The notes under the pieces: generated by a model
What the model saw: only the letters and a program-made list of their open reading frames with translations
The model's database searches: none
Told to the model about the DNA's origin: nothing
DNA from: Botryllus schlosseri
Taxonomy: Eukaryota; Chordata; Ascidiacea; Stolidobranchia; Styelidae
DNA length: 33,230 nucleotides
Direction of reading: 5' to 3'
Assembly: GCA_000444245.1 (NCBI GenBank)
Contig: ATSW01007498.1
Span: 1 to 33,230, forward strand
Shown here: one piece after another, positions 1-10,181 of the stretch
Position numbering within the stretch: the first letter of the stretch is position 1
How the letters are laid out: each line of letters opens with the position of its first letter
Translations under genes and position numbers: made by a program

Positions 1-240
1 CCCACAACATTGTCACCAAGTGCAATGAAATCGGTATGGTCGAAAACATACCATAGTATCTTTAATGTGATGGTTAACAGGCATTATATCATTTGCGGTA
101 GCATAAAAGCTACATATTTGAACTTTGACATATTCCATTATTTTATGACGTCATAATGAGTGATCCTCGATCACTCGACTCGAAGCGTATTACGTGATTC
201 CGAATCGAATCACTCAGGTGCTCGATTTTGCCCAGCCCTG
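1..240 (-). mobile_element. hAT-type DNA transposon end, cut by window edge
   Basis: The right terminus reads ttttgcccagccctg at 226-240. Its reverse complement begins CAGGGCTGGGCAAAA, a typical hAT terminal inverted repeat. Just inside lie several TCGA-containing subterminal motifs (about 166-225), as is usual for hAT transposase binding sites, and a 14-bp palindrome at 143-156. The next eight bases (241-248, aatcccgc) would be the target-site duplication. The partner end is not in the window, so length and family cannot be fixed. No transposase frame is visible, so a non-autonomous copy is likely. Confidence 0.55.
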
Positions 241-692
241 AATCCCGCTATGCACATGCAGTTCCAGAAAACAATTTTGAACTGCCTGCCTCAAACGAGC
301 AACAGTCACCACAAGCGCAACATATCATTTCATGTTCGGTCATAGCACTGCCTTATCAACTATTCAATATTGGATGTATCGACTTCAATTTCTATACTTC
401 GTGTTCCGTCGGAAATTTGAGTATCAACGTTGTTGCTTTCTCCTGAGAATATCTTTTGACCCGCAATCGTTTAACCATCCCAGTTATCAAATTCATTCTT
501 CCCCGAAAACAATTTCTCTCTCTCCCCTCTTTCTCTCTCTCTCTCTATATATATAATGTCCCTAATATCCTAAATATCATATAAAATGCAAGATCGGTTG
601 AAAGCGCTACCTTTTCCATCCCCCTATTTTAATTTGCTCTTGTTCACAGCAATGGTTTCAGTATGTCACAATGTATGGGTAATGCCGCAGCA
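241..692. other. Non-coding stretch
   Basis: I see no gene here. Overlapping short frames at 228-556 lack splice support and domain features. The stretch contains the CT/TA microsatellite annotated separately. Confidence 0.5.
513..556. repeat. (CT)n/(TA)n microsatellite
   Basis: A pyrimidine run of TC dinucleotides, interrupted by cccc and ttt, passes directly into five TA units. It is a compound simple repeat of about 44 bp. Confidence 0.9.
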
Positions 693-1290
693 CAGTGGTC
701 CTCAACCACAAAATCCATGATGGTCCGCCAAATATTTTTAACTTATAGACGATCCTTCATTAATTAGATAAATGAATTATCAAATTTTAAATTGATTTCG
801 AAATTTGAAACGTATTTTTTGGAATGGTGTCGTAATATAGAATTTATTGTCTGCTTTGGACTTTGCGTACGTCGCATGCTGCAAGTGTTGTACAAAACTG
901 TTTAAAGCCTCAAAAAAACTCCTTGAGGAACAGCTATATTTGAAAGCTACAAGGACACAGTTAAACAAATTACGTTACATTTGGACGGCACAATTTAGCA
1001 GCAGAATAGAGGCTACTAAGCAGCAAACTCGCATTTCTGTCTGAAGAACCAGGAAAATCAAACTCAAGTTTGTGGTTTTAACAGCACTTCGCATTACGGG
1101 AACTTCGATAAAACCACGTATAATACGTTTAATATCAAAAGGCAGCATTAAATTAAGTCTCCAATATTTACCTTTAAGTTGAATACATTTGTCGTAATTG
1201 TAATATGGGTAAATTTTGAAGGTACGCCAGTCCTTGGCATATATTTTCGTGTTCTACCGGTCCGCAAGGTCAAAATGTTGCGTACCACTG
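693..1290. mobile_element. Possible degenerate hAT element
   Basis: The left edge reads CAGTGGTCCTCAACC from 693. The reverse complement of the right edge reads CAGTGGTACGCAACA, ending at 1290. Both match the hAT terminal pattern CAGTGGTTCCCAACC and converge, and a ggtccgc motif lies just inside each end. The flanking octamers (ccgcagca and catatata) do not match, so the two ends may belong to different insertions. No transposase frame is recognisable. Confidence 0.35.
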
Positions 1291-1371
1291 CATATATATT
1301 GTACTTCAGCGGCATACTGAAATCGTACAATGCAGCGCACTACGCACTACGCTCAATGTGCAATTGTAATA

Positions 1372-1377
1372 TTTATT
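1372..1377 (-). promoter_or_regulatory. Poly(A) signal AATAAA candidate for the Kunitz gene
   Basis: The plus strand reads tttatt, which is AATAAA on the minus strand, 315 bp beyond the Kunitz stop codon. It is the nearest canonical hexamer that I noticed on that strand. Confidence 0.35.
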
Positions 1378-1691
1378 GTTCACAACAAAATCTGGACACA
1401 TGAGGCAAGAAGCGTTCTTACATGCCGAGCATAGACCATATAGACATACCCGTATGAACCAAATTGGATTCATAATTCTTAATCGATGGACGTCATCACT
1501 ATCATTGCATCGCGATGAAATTGTTAAAATCATTTCACTAGCGCTGAAATAAGGAAAATATAATATTCGTGAAGTTGAAATTCTTCCATTCCCTTTATAA
1601 ACTCGTGGTGTGCACGTCCTGTAAAGTGTTGAATTCAGGTTACGATGCAGTATATTTTAAAATCGTTTCCGCGCCACGCACCTCCATCATC

Positions 1692-2524
1692 TCACTCGCA
1701 TTTACACATGAAACAGTCTCTCGAAATTTGGCAAATGTTCATCGTACCACTGCAGCCCATCTGGCTCGGGCTGCATCCAGACCAAGTGCTGTGACACAGC
1801 GCTCGTGGGCACGCATGTTCACATTCTGACTTTGTCTATACGTAAATAAACGAAAAATTGATATACTTATTATGTGGTTCAAGGGGTTTGTGAGATGGAT
1901 TGGCCTTTCGACTCTATGCGACTTACCATGAAACCATTTGCGTTGCCTGCACATTCTCCTGCCGGCAATTTGATGCACTTTCTTTCTTCTGAATTGTAAT
2001 AGAATTGTCCTCGCTTCCCATCGCAGCTATCTCTCTCCACGTTCATGAAGCACGATTGTCTACATATATGAAATCATACTGTGAAAAGTAACATGCACGC
2101 CATGTTCCTGATTTGAAATAGCTGAAGAGATACAAATTGACCGCTATAGTGCTGTTCGGGTGGCAATCCACAACGTTTTACTCGATATAGATTTGACTTA
2201 CCTGTTTATCATAGGTCCGTCGTAGCACTTCATCGACTGCAAAGAAATAATTGTGTCATTAAATACAGCAAGTACACTCGTTTCAAATTAAATTTTAGAT
2301 TTATGAGACACGGTGTAGCGATTCTCCATGACGCGCTTTTCTAGATTTAATCGTTTGATTGATTACCAATTGGTCCAATGTCAAATCTGAGCATCGTTTT
2401 GAGGGAATTCAAATGGTGCTGTGAGTTGAACTCCAATTTTTACATTGCCAAGCGTTCCTGTACACCAGGCCACTGATGCTATAACTTGAGTAGTGTTTAT
2501 GATTGCCACTTTTAAAAATCGCAT
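1692..2524 (-). CDS. Secreted Kunitz-domain protein with cysteine-rich C-terminal tail
   Basis: Four-exon model on the minus strand: 2524-2444, 2236-2202, 2059-1927 and 1835-1692, with introns of 207, 142 and 91 bp. The last three exons have strong sites (ttctttgcag, gtaagtc, gtaagtcg) and compatible phases. The model protein is 130 residues. Cysteines 42, 51, 67, 75, 88 and 92 give intervals of 8, 15, 7, 12 and 3, identical to BPTI, with the FYYN and GNANGF motifs in place, so this is a Kunitz domain. After it come seven cysteines in 38 residues, ending CFMCKCE, loosely like an antistasin-type CxxCxC end. The P1 residue is Asp, and the conserved Gly12 and Gly37 are Asp and Glu, so classical trypsin inhibition is unlikely. 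It could be a non-inhibitory or toxin-like Kunitz protein. Exon 1 (MRFLKVAIINTTQVIASVAW) resembles a signal peptide, but its donor (aat/gtaaaa) is weak. Confidence 0.85.
2444..2524 (-). CDS. Tentative first exon of the Kunitz gene (signal peptide)
   Basis: This is a 27-codon phase-0 exon starting at the ATG at 2524-2522. A hydrophobic stretch runs from residue 5 to about 20, with SVA/W as a possible signal-peptidase site. It joins exon 2 in frame. Two doubts remain: the donor is poor, and the ATG directly follows tttcag, which looks like a splice acceptor. The segment could instead be an internal exon, or the start of a transcript that has a spliced 5' leader. Confidence 0.4.
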
Positions 2525-2561
2525 CTGAAATTTCACGCCTGAGCTGGTGATGATCGATCAC

Positions 2562-2702
2562 AGGCGTAGCCAGGAAGAAAACTTTGGGTTAGGGTGAAAT
2601 TGTGTAAGGTAATGACGATACATCACGAATACCCATTGCTGCATATAGTGAGAAAGATTGACGTCGAAACGTCAAAGTCGAAAATTTGAAGTGCTACGCC
2701 AT
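2562..2702. mobile_element. Possible small DNA-transposon remnant (ggcgtagc ends)
   Basis: The sequence begins ggcgtagccagg and ends gctacgcc about 140 bp later, giving inverted ends of about 8 bp followed by weaker similarity. The phrase ggcgtagccagg is common in invertebrate MITE-like repeats, from memory. No target duplication was found. Confidence 0.3.
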
Positions 2703-3206
2703 TGTGCATCTTTTATGAAAAGGGATGTCCGGACTACAACAAAATAAAGATTTATTGAAACATTATTTTAAAACAGCAGCGTAGTGGCCTGCGGTTGGGA
2801 GAACAACATCATTTGAAAGACGAAGCAAATGTCAAAACTAGCGACAAGACATATAACGAGCGTAACTAACATAAAACTATATTGACAACAGCATCGGTAA
2901 GCTATTAGAAAAGTCCCAGAGAAATTGGATAATGGACATCTATAAACTAACTCAACCAAATCACGTGTGTGACATATACGGGCTCAATTGCTTTCATAAT
3001 TACTATTGCAGATTACGGCAGTATCACGTAAGATACACATTTATATGAGTAAGAAACTTTTGCGACTGTACAGTGTACCTGAAGGAATACATGATATCAT
3101 GTACTTTTGAGGTTTGAAATTAACGGAACCAAATGACTGGCTATGCTGCAAAATATTGCGATAAAGTGTTACATCCGTACAGCAGACAGGTATACGAGAC
3201 TGTGAA
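2703..3206. other. Non-coding stretch
   Basis: I see no supported gene or repeat. A minus-strand frame at 2768-2959 has no splice or domain support. Confidence 0.5.
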
Positions 3207-3350
3207 ATGATGTATGGTTACCAGCTGAGGTTATTCATTTACTGGGTGTTGTGGATATTAGGCTATGATGTTTGCGCGGCAGATCCTGTACGTACTCCTA
3301 AGAACGAAACTACATGTATGCTCGTCAAGTTCGTGAGCCTTGTGAGTGGG
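3207..3350 (+). CDS. Candidate signal-peptide exon, unknown protein
   Basis: ATG ATG at 3207 opens a frame with an N-terminal polar part, a hydrophobic core (LFIYWVLWILG) and a possible cleavage site at VCAA/D, as in secreted proteins. An Asn-Glu-Thr glycosylation sequon follows. A strong donor (ctt/gtgagt) ends the exon in phase 0 at 3350. No domain is recognisable. A cysteine-rich terminal exon on the same strand lies at 4691-4834, but I could not connect the two. It conflicts with the minus-strand exon chain at 3532-4141 unless the genes are nested. Confidence 0.25.
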
Positions 3351-3531
3351 AGATTGGCACTACAACGAAATCCCCTGCCTCTGGACTCGCTGTAGATCCA
3401 CGATTTACCCTGCCATCGTATTTACGCCTACGTCTGTTTACGATGTGCAATGCTGATTTAAGCCATAAAATACGGCTGCCAACAGTTTGCAACGTATTAC
3501 AGATTGGTTAAACTGTCTTCATTTTGCTTAC

Positions 3532-4141
3532 TTTAATCGCGTCTTCGGCATCGTCGAATCGTCGGGTCGATGGTGGTTTCCCGGTAGCTGAAATTACAAG
3601 TTTCCATTGTTATATTACAAGACAATTCAATGCGCTCACCCTCACACTTTCGAGGTTTACTTTGATAAACATAATGAAGACTTAAACGTTGACGTAGCAC
3701 TTCAGTGCTCAAATGCTTATCTGTCACGAAAGGATTTTGGTCACTGATAAATATGGAAATANGTGATCACAGAGGTATGAGTAGCCCTTTGGTCTCACAC
3801 GTATTGAAGACCATTTCGTCGCTTCGTGAAGGATATCGCTGATATAAACGTGTGCTCTGCACATAGACATAACAAATTTACTGTGCATTGTCTGGTAGAA
3901 ATCTTGCAGGGACACTGGGACAATGTCACGAAGAAATAAGTCTAGCCCGAACCCTTTCCAACTGTGCTATATTTGCACTTCAATTTGTTTCGATGTCCCC
4001 AATCCTGATTTGGGGTTTCGATCTTGCAAACCGTAGTTCAGTTTGTCTTGTATGAGTGTAAAGATATTATCTGTAATGTTTTGAAACGGTAGGTCCATAT
4101 CTTACCCACACCAAATTGGATACTCGCTGGACATTACTCCT
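3532..4141 (-). CDS. Candidate upstream exons, possibly of the Kunitz gene
   Basis: Four minus-strand exons can be chained: 4141-4106, 3856-3799, 3720-3640 and 3587-3532 (36, 58, 81 and 56 nt), with introns of 249, 78 and 52 nt. Donors are gtaaga, gtgaga, gtgagc and gtaagc; acceptors end cctag, gtgcag, gacag and tttcag. Phases agree throughout. The final donor is phase 0, so it could splice to the phase-0 Kunitz exon at 2236 across a 1.3-kb intron. The last part reads RKCEATGKPPSTRRFDDAED. Reading straight through the 52-nt intron instead gives CEGERIELSC, which resembles the start of a SUEL-type galactose-lectin or Ig domain but soon meets a stop. Support is splice logic only; there is no domain hit. 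Confidence 0.3.
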
Positions 4142-4690
4142 CTAGGCGCCACAACTACTGACAATATCATTAAAAAACATATATCGCTGGAATATCAGTA
4201 TCATGAACGCCAATATAATTAGTCTCTAGCTGCATCAAACGTGGTCATGAGCAATCATGTCCAGTGTCCACCTTTTCCTCATATCTCGGTAATCCCGCTT
4301 TAGTAAAATTTTAGGTTTTATTGCCCGATGTCAATGACTGAAATAGGCTGTCGTATGTATAATGCTATCTATACTTAGTACCTACCAACACTCAAACATA
4401 TGACGATCATTACGATAAATGTATACGTCTTCATGATTGTAAACTGCTGAATCTTCGAATCCCCCAGTATTTTTAGGAACTAGGTAGTCGGTACTTAGCA
4501 AAGTAACTGATACAGTCTAAAGATATACTTTTATACTTCTTACTGATGTTGTAAAATATGACCATCTTGATATAACGGTATACTTGGCACTCCTTCTTGT
4601 CAAACAAAACGGGTGATCATCAAGAAGCTGGCACAGCATATTTGCCTTTGCTGGTCTATTGTGTCTCGTGTGAGCTGGGTTCTCATTTCA

Positions 4691-4834
4691 ACTTGGCCAG
4701 TACGGAAATGCAAAAAAGTTATGATATACTCACAAGAAATATGGACAAATGCTGGTCTATTCAATTGCAACTACTTCGACAACAATAGTTTTCTGGAAAA
4801 GCGATGTCCAAATCCAAAATGTGCTTACAGATGA
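4691..4834 (+). CDS. Candidate cysteine-rich terminal exon
   Basis: A pyrimidine-rich acceptor (ttctcatttcaacttggccag) precedes a frame of about 47 codons ending in TGA at 4832-4834. The peptide has four cysteines; its end reads RCPNPKCAYR. The segment FDNNSFLEKRC resembles the end of a Kunitz domain (12 residues between cysteines, Asn-Asn before Phe), but the last interval is 4 rather than 3 and the earlier cysteines are missing. No upstream exon could be linked with confidence, and other frames here are also open. Confidence 0.25.
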   Translation, partial: TWPVRKCKKVMIYSQEIWTNAGLFNCNYFDNNSFLEKRCPNPKCAYR

Positions 4835-7800
4835 TTTTTATGGTGCATGTTTATGGTCGTAGTACATGCTACATCTGTGTGGATGGCGAAACAATTTCAT
4901 TTTCTAACGATTTCAATTTCTATTCATAATTCACACGGGAAAATCGCGGCAGTCCGTGGTTCAGGTCACCATCTATTTGTTAAACACTGGTGCAGCATTC
5001 GCATCAACACTGTGGCGTCATAAGGAGACTTTCTCTCGGCTGCTATGTTGCTGCGTTTATATTATCTTAAATCTATTGCCTGTTTGACGTCATAAGAGGC
5101 AGCCATTTCCGCAGATCGTAGGAAGCTTCGCGGTATCGTTAGAAAGATCATAAGGATGTGCGGAAGCTCTCCTGGTCAATTTCATCACGGGTGAGAGTGA
5201 CACCTGCCCTATAGGCTGCTTGCTGCTCACTGGGACATACCGAGATATTTTTAGCGTAACGGTTACGACAACACAACGCATAAGTCAGATATAGACGGTT
5301 GTATCCGGGTGATACGTCCAGTCGTTCATATACCGTTAAATATTTTACTATTTGCTTGACTTATTGACCCAGTAGTTGATAAAAATCTGCTTTTCTGGAA
5401 TCCGTCGTACCAGCACCAATCATTGGGAAGGAATGTGAAAATGCGTAGATTCATGACGTGCTTATGACAACTGCAAACTAAATACGACGTCTTTGTCAAT
5501 ATGTCAATATACTTGTAGTAACATAGCGATAATACGTTTCGTTAGTAGCGCCAATGTAAAGTGATTGTCATGTGAGAGTATGCATTTATCATAATTATTT
5601 ATCGACAATCCAGAGTTTATCGCGAACAATAGTCTCCAATATCTTTCTATTCAAAAGTGAAATGCTGTCAGTACCGTATATCCCCCGTTTATAACGGAAC
5701 TGTTTCGAGTATAAAAGGGTAACTCAGAAAATTTCACAGGAACCAACTGGGTTTAAAAGCAGTTTGGAAGAAATCNCCGGGAAATATAATTTGAAATGTC
5801 CAAATTCTACCATCANCATGTTTTGTTACTGGAGATGTACTGCAGTTTGAGCCAAATCATCGCCCTAAAGAGTTGTAACTAATTGTACTACATTGTTGTA
5901 GTGCAATTTGTGTTCATGTTGGCCCTTTTGTGTCCATTATTGGTGGCATCGGGTTAAGGCGCTCGATTGGTGGTTATAACGCACGCCCCCTGTTTTATTA
6001 TAGTACGCAGCACTATCGCTATTTTTTTTAATGGACAGTCATCACTAGATCGCCAGAATTTTATTGGACATCCTACTATGACGTTAATGTGTCTGCCGCT
6101 TGGTATTGTTCAAATATCACCAACATGTCCTTACTTGTTATGCCCGTGTGTTCGAAAGTATGACTGAAATGCAACGCGTGTGCCTAATTAGATTGGAATT
6201 TGTGCTGCGCACGTGGTGTATCGATCGCTGGACCGTTGTCATAGTAGAAAATGGACAATCAAAATGTTTTGTTGGTGTCATCAGCATTCAGGATCGGTCG
6301 TTACCTATTTAATACGGTCTATTACACCAGAAACAATTCAGTGCGAGTCATATTTCATTCATAATACATTGCCACGTTTAGTCAAAATGCATATTGGATT
6401 CGGTTTTACGAGTCACCAAGAAAACTCTGTACAACGTCCAAAAATAAGACAAATTTTGTTACACTTGACTTCTAACGGTGATGTCACACCTGATACGTAG
6501 ATCCTTGGAAAGTTATATTCCTCCTTCATGTAGCTAATTCAAAATTCCAGTTTTACAGTCTTTAAATCGATTGGAGGCGGAATACAGTCAAAACCACGTT
6601 AAAAGAGTCTACCGGTCTATAAATGGTAGCTTCAGTATCGTGTTTTGCAGTTTTATTGCTAAAATCAATATAGCATCAAATATATAGGCTATACACAGTA
6701 CACATATTGCTACACATATTCGCCCTGTGACGCTTATGCCATGAGCTCTCCGAATGAGGATGAATATATGCAGCAACATGCAAATGTGTATTTGTTGCAA
6801 TTTCCAGATTTTAAACCGTCCGGATCTCATCGAAACTCTTATTTTGCATATTTCCACGTATATCATATACAGAGCGCGGATGCACATTGCACACACAGTG
6901 AGCATTCTGTTATTTTAAGACGTTTGTGACGAAGCAAACCTTTGGTTTTCGTCTGTTATTCTACGTTTTCTGCCAAATTCGTGATACTTTCCGCACATAC
7001 GCGACTGATATGTTGAGAGTAACCCTCCGCAATAAGAACGCACAGTCAGGTTGATTGCCTTTCGACCCCGATGTGTCATCAATCAGTCCTGATTCTTGGC
7101 GTCCCGCAATTAAAACTATTTGCGAACAGTTTGCCAGAGTGTCTGTAAATATAACCTGTAAGGCTAAGATTAGCTAGGTGGCAAACTCGGACCGAACCAT
7201 AATCGCGAAATCGTGGACTTATCGCAGCACGTGGACCGTATATAAGTATTCAAATTCCACTGGAAGTTTTTTGCAAATCCAAAATGAACACCTATTTTGG
7301 TGGTGACTCTATTTAAAGCATCATTGTCGTACAATTCAAACCGAAAGATCGTGCGATGCATTCTCTCACAATTTCTTGATGTTCAGACAGATATTCCTGG
7401 AAATGTATACGCTTCACTGCGCCGCGGCAGTCTAGACTTTCGTCTGCGTACTCCATGAAATCTCAAATTGGTTATGCATTGCATTACCGGCTCGTTGTAT
7501 GGTAGAGTAATAAAACAACATTTTTGAAGTTTCTGTATGTCTCTACTTTCACTTGTCGTTTAGTATTAAAGCGTTTCCACTCGGCTTCAGACTGATTATT
7601 ACTGTTCTTTGCTTATTTACTTAACGTTGCGTCGTTTTTGGATAAGTGCGTTGACGTATACGCATGCAATTCTAATTCCAAAGCAATAGGGCACTTCCAG
7701 TTTCCACACCTGCTTCAAGGGGCTAGTAGATAACTACAGATTCCAGCACGAAACTCGCAACTGTATTGGAATTCACAGAGTGTACACAAGGAGTGTAAAC

Positions 7801-7858
7801 GCACCGATACATATCGTTCCAATTGGAAGATGTAAGATAACGCAAGNTTCTTCTACAT
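4835..7858. other. Long non-coding stretch
   Basis: I found no convincing gene. Open frames at 6100-6500 (plus), 6609-6905 (minus) and 6741-6929 (plus) overlap each other and show no domain. The plus frame from 6741 (MSSPNEDEYMQQ) has a usable donor (acaca/gtgagc) near 6898 but no partner exon. Single Ns lie at 5776, 5816 and 7847. Confidence 0.45.
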
Positions 7859-8408
7859 CGGTGGTTCTTGACCGGGCATACCGGGATCCCCAGGATAGTG
7901 TCAAGACACAAATTCAACGCATGCATATTATTCGTGATATGACGCTCGTCTTAGCGATAATTGGCTACCAGCAGTCGAAATGGGATTGCAGTGGCGTATA
8001 CAGGGGAGGTTGTGGTTCCAGATCGGAACCCCATGTTTCTGAAATACCGACACAATCTCCTATATTTGTTAGCTCGTTTGCAATTAATCAGTTGGCATCA
8101 CGCTGTTGCGTCTAGACCGAACATTATGATGGCACTTTCTAGGGCGAAGCCTCGCATTTCTGAACTGGTCTCTGAAAAGGAAAAAACAAATGTCAATATT
8201 GACTGTGTGAAAATCATATCTTACTGTTTCTTTTTCTTTCAGCACTTCGTCGATACACTGTTAATTTGTGTACCAGTAATCACCAGTATAGTATGTATTA
8301 TATCTGTAGGTATATGTATAATGTTGTAGATTTTGGTTTTGGGGGTTCAACGAAGACTTGTGGATTAGTCTACGGGTTCCCCGGTTTATTAAAGGTTAAT
8401 AACCGCTG
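7859..8408. mobile_element. Non-autonomous hAT element, 550 bp
   Basis: The left end reads CGGTGGTTCTTGACC. The reverse complement of the right end reads CAGCGGTTATTAACC. These match at most positions and fit the hAT pattern. The flanking octamers are ttctacat (7851-7858) and ttttacat (8409-8416), equal at 7 of 8 positions, as expected for hAT insertion. Subterminal ccggg and gggatcccc/ccgggg motifs are mirrored at both ends. The interior has an open plus frame (7961-8329) but no transposase motifs. An internal phrase, agtggcgtatacagggg, resembles a common repeat word and may be an older nested insertion. Terminal mismatches suggest an old copy. Confidence 0.7.
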
Positions 8409-10053
8409 TTTTACATGATGTTCGTTGTTGATGAATTCATACAAAACTTCATTATATTGATCAAATTCGCATCGATAAATGATAAGATCATCGGGTTTCC
8501 TGATATGAGATGACGCCGACATGAAGGATTATGCTCCACTTTGAATTAGGGTCAAGTGCGTGTGTCACAAGTCCTCTACACTTCCGCGTGCATCACAGTA
8601 ATTTGAATGGAAAACAGGATGCAATCAGACACACACGTGGCTGCGCGTCTAGGCGATATAGTTATAAATTACATCTTGCCGCATACGAGTCATAAAGTCA
8701 CAGACTCGTTGGTAAAATGTCAGCGAGATGAATAGTGCTTATGTAAATTCTGCGTCAGGTCACCAGTAACTGATTTTCGGTCTTGCAACCTTCTTGATTA
8801 TATATACCTTTGATTTGAATATTCGATTTCTTCCGTGTCCAAAACACAGATCACTTAGATAGAAATATACCAGCCCCAGTTGATAAAGACCTGAATAATC
8901 TGCAAACGTCCCGAACACTTCAAACCATATGGTTTGGTAACTACAGCAATCGATCGACCTAATAGGTTTGCTCTGATATGTCTCTGCACGACACTTTGAT
9001 TGGCTAACGTTAAAGTGTACAATACTCGTCTTGAAACGTAAATAGCATCCATAATCGACAATGTTGTAACCACAAAAATCGATTTTATATCAACATATAC
9101 AGGTAACAAGATCGGGATCTATGTCATCGTAGTTGCTGGTTTTGCGATTGTGTGACGTCAAATTCAAGTGTTAGATATAATATATTTGCACTGATCTGTC
9201 CTCGTCATCATGTTGCATTGAGAAGTAATATTTATCTGATTTTCTTGCGTCGATAATCCAATTACAGGCGTGAATCAATCGATCGATTGATTGAGTAATA
9301 AGATTCCAACCACGCCTGTCGTGAACAACGTGTCTTATTCTAGAAACGCTCACAAATCAACCGATTTGCCATAACTTAGGAACGACCTGTAAAACGAAAA
9401 TGATCACCGTATCGCTGACAAAAGGGTTACTTATATGGCTATGATGATCGACGTTTTATTCATACTAATTTTGTTGGGAGATATATTTTGATTTGCATTG
9501 TCGGCAAATTTTTACCGTCCCTAATTCTGAGCCTTATTTCAAACTGAAAACTAGCCTATCCGCATATATGGCTTTTCACAAACTTATTAGGCTTGAACTA
9601 ATTATGACTACATCAGCAAGCTTTTTGGGGTACTTTCTACTATTTAGAATATATTTTCTGCTAAAGGGATGTTCCACGGTTTATGTGAAACAAAATTAGA
9701 TTTAAAATAAAAGCCGACATAAACATAATATTTTGAACTTTTTAAAAACTGTATTTTAGTCTGTATGATGATGAAAACGCAATTAGAGCTGGAGCTTACG
9801 TCTCGCAGTCATCTGTCAACTGTCAGTTCCCGAACGAGTCGAAGATTTACCGCCATTGTAATGGAATGCTATGAGAATAGTCCAGTAATACCTTGAATGA
9901 ACTTTCGAAACGACTACAGGGGCTTTTTTTTGAAATTGCGACCTTGCAAAATTTGTCACATTGAGAATATTATTCAAATTCACAACTATCCACATTTAAC
10001 AATGAGAGAGCATATTTCGGGATCTACCGAATGTGAGTTCATGAGTGACTGAA
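8409..10053. other. Non-coding stretch
   Basis: Nothing is supported here. Minus frames at 8855-9109 and 9171-9353 and a plus frame at 9493-9699 lack splice or domain evidence. Region 9270-9295 has a tract rich in tcgatcgattgattg, which is low complexity. Confidence 0.45.
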
Positions 10054-10181
10054 ATTTTTTAATTCGCGAATGCTCTTCGTGCCGCAACCCTACCCATTTA
10101 CTCGGGCCAGGGAACGGCACTGGCTTCATACGACGAGATTCGAATCCGAGACCATATGTGTAACATTGAGCTGCGGTAGCT
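10054..10181 (-). mobile_element. tRNA-derived SINE, minus strand
   Basis: Read on the minus strand, the 5' part has an A-box-like gcagctcaatg and a B-box-like ggattcgaatctc (RNA polymerase III promoter). The anticodon arm between them looks shortened. The 3' part, ggttgcggcacgaagagcat, followed by an A-rich tail (aattaaaaaatt), matches from memory the LINE-derived tail seen in many vertebrate and invertebrate SINEs (gggttgcgtcaggaagggcatc). No flanking duplication was identified. The B-box core is preserved although the body is diverged. Confidence 0.6.

Noticed and set aside
693-1290. Firm hAT element call
   Set aside because: The flanking octamers do not match, so it is kept only as a low-confidence feature.
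4660-4690. Apparent 31-nt GT-AG intron (gtgagc...ggccag)
   Set aside because: It is too short for normal splicing. The acceptor alone is used for the terminal-exon candidate.
6741-6929. ORF MSSPNEDEYMQQ with a possible donor
   Set aside because: No partner exon or promoter was found, and the opposite strand is equally open.
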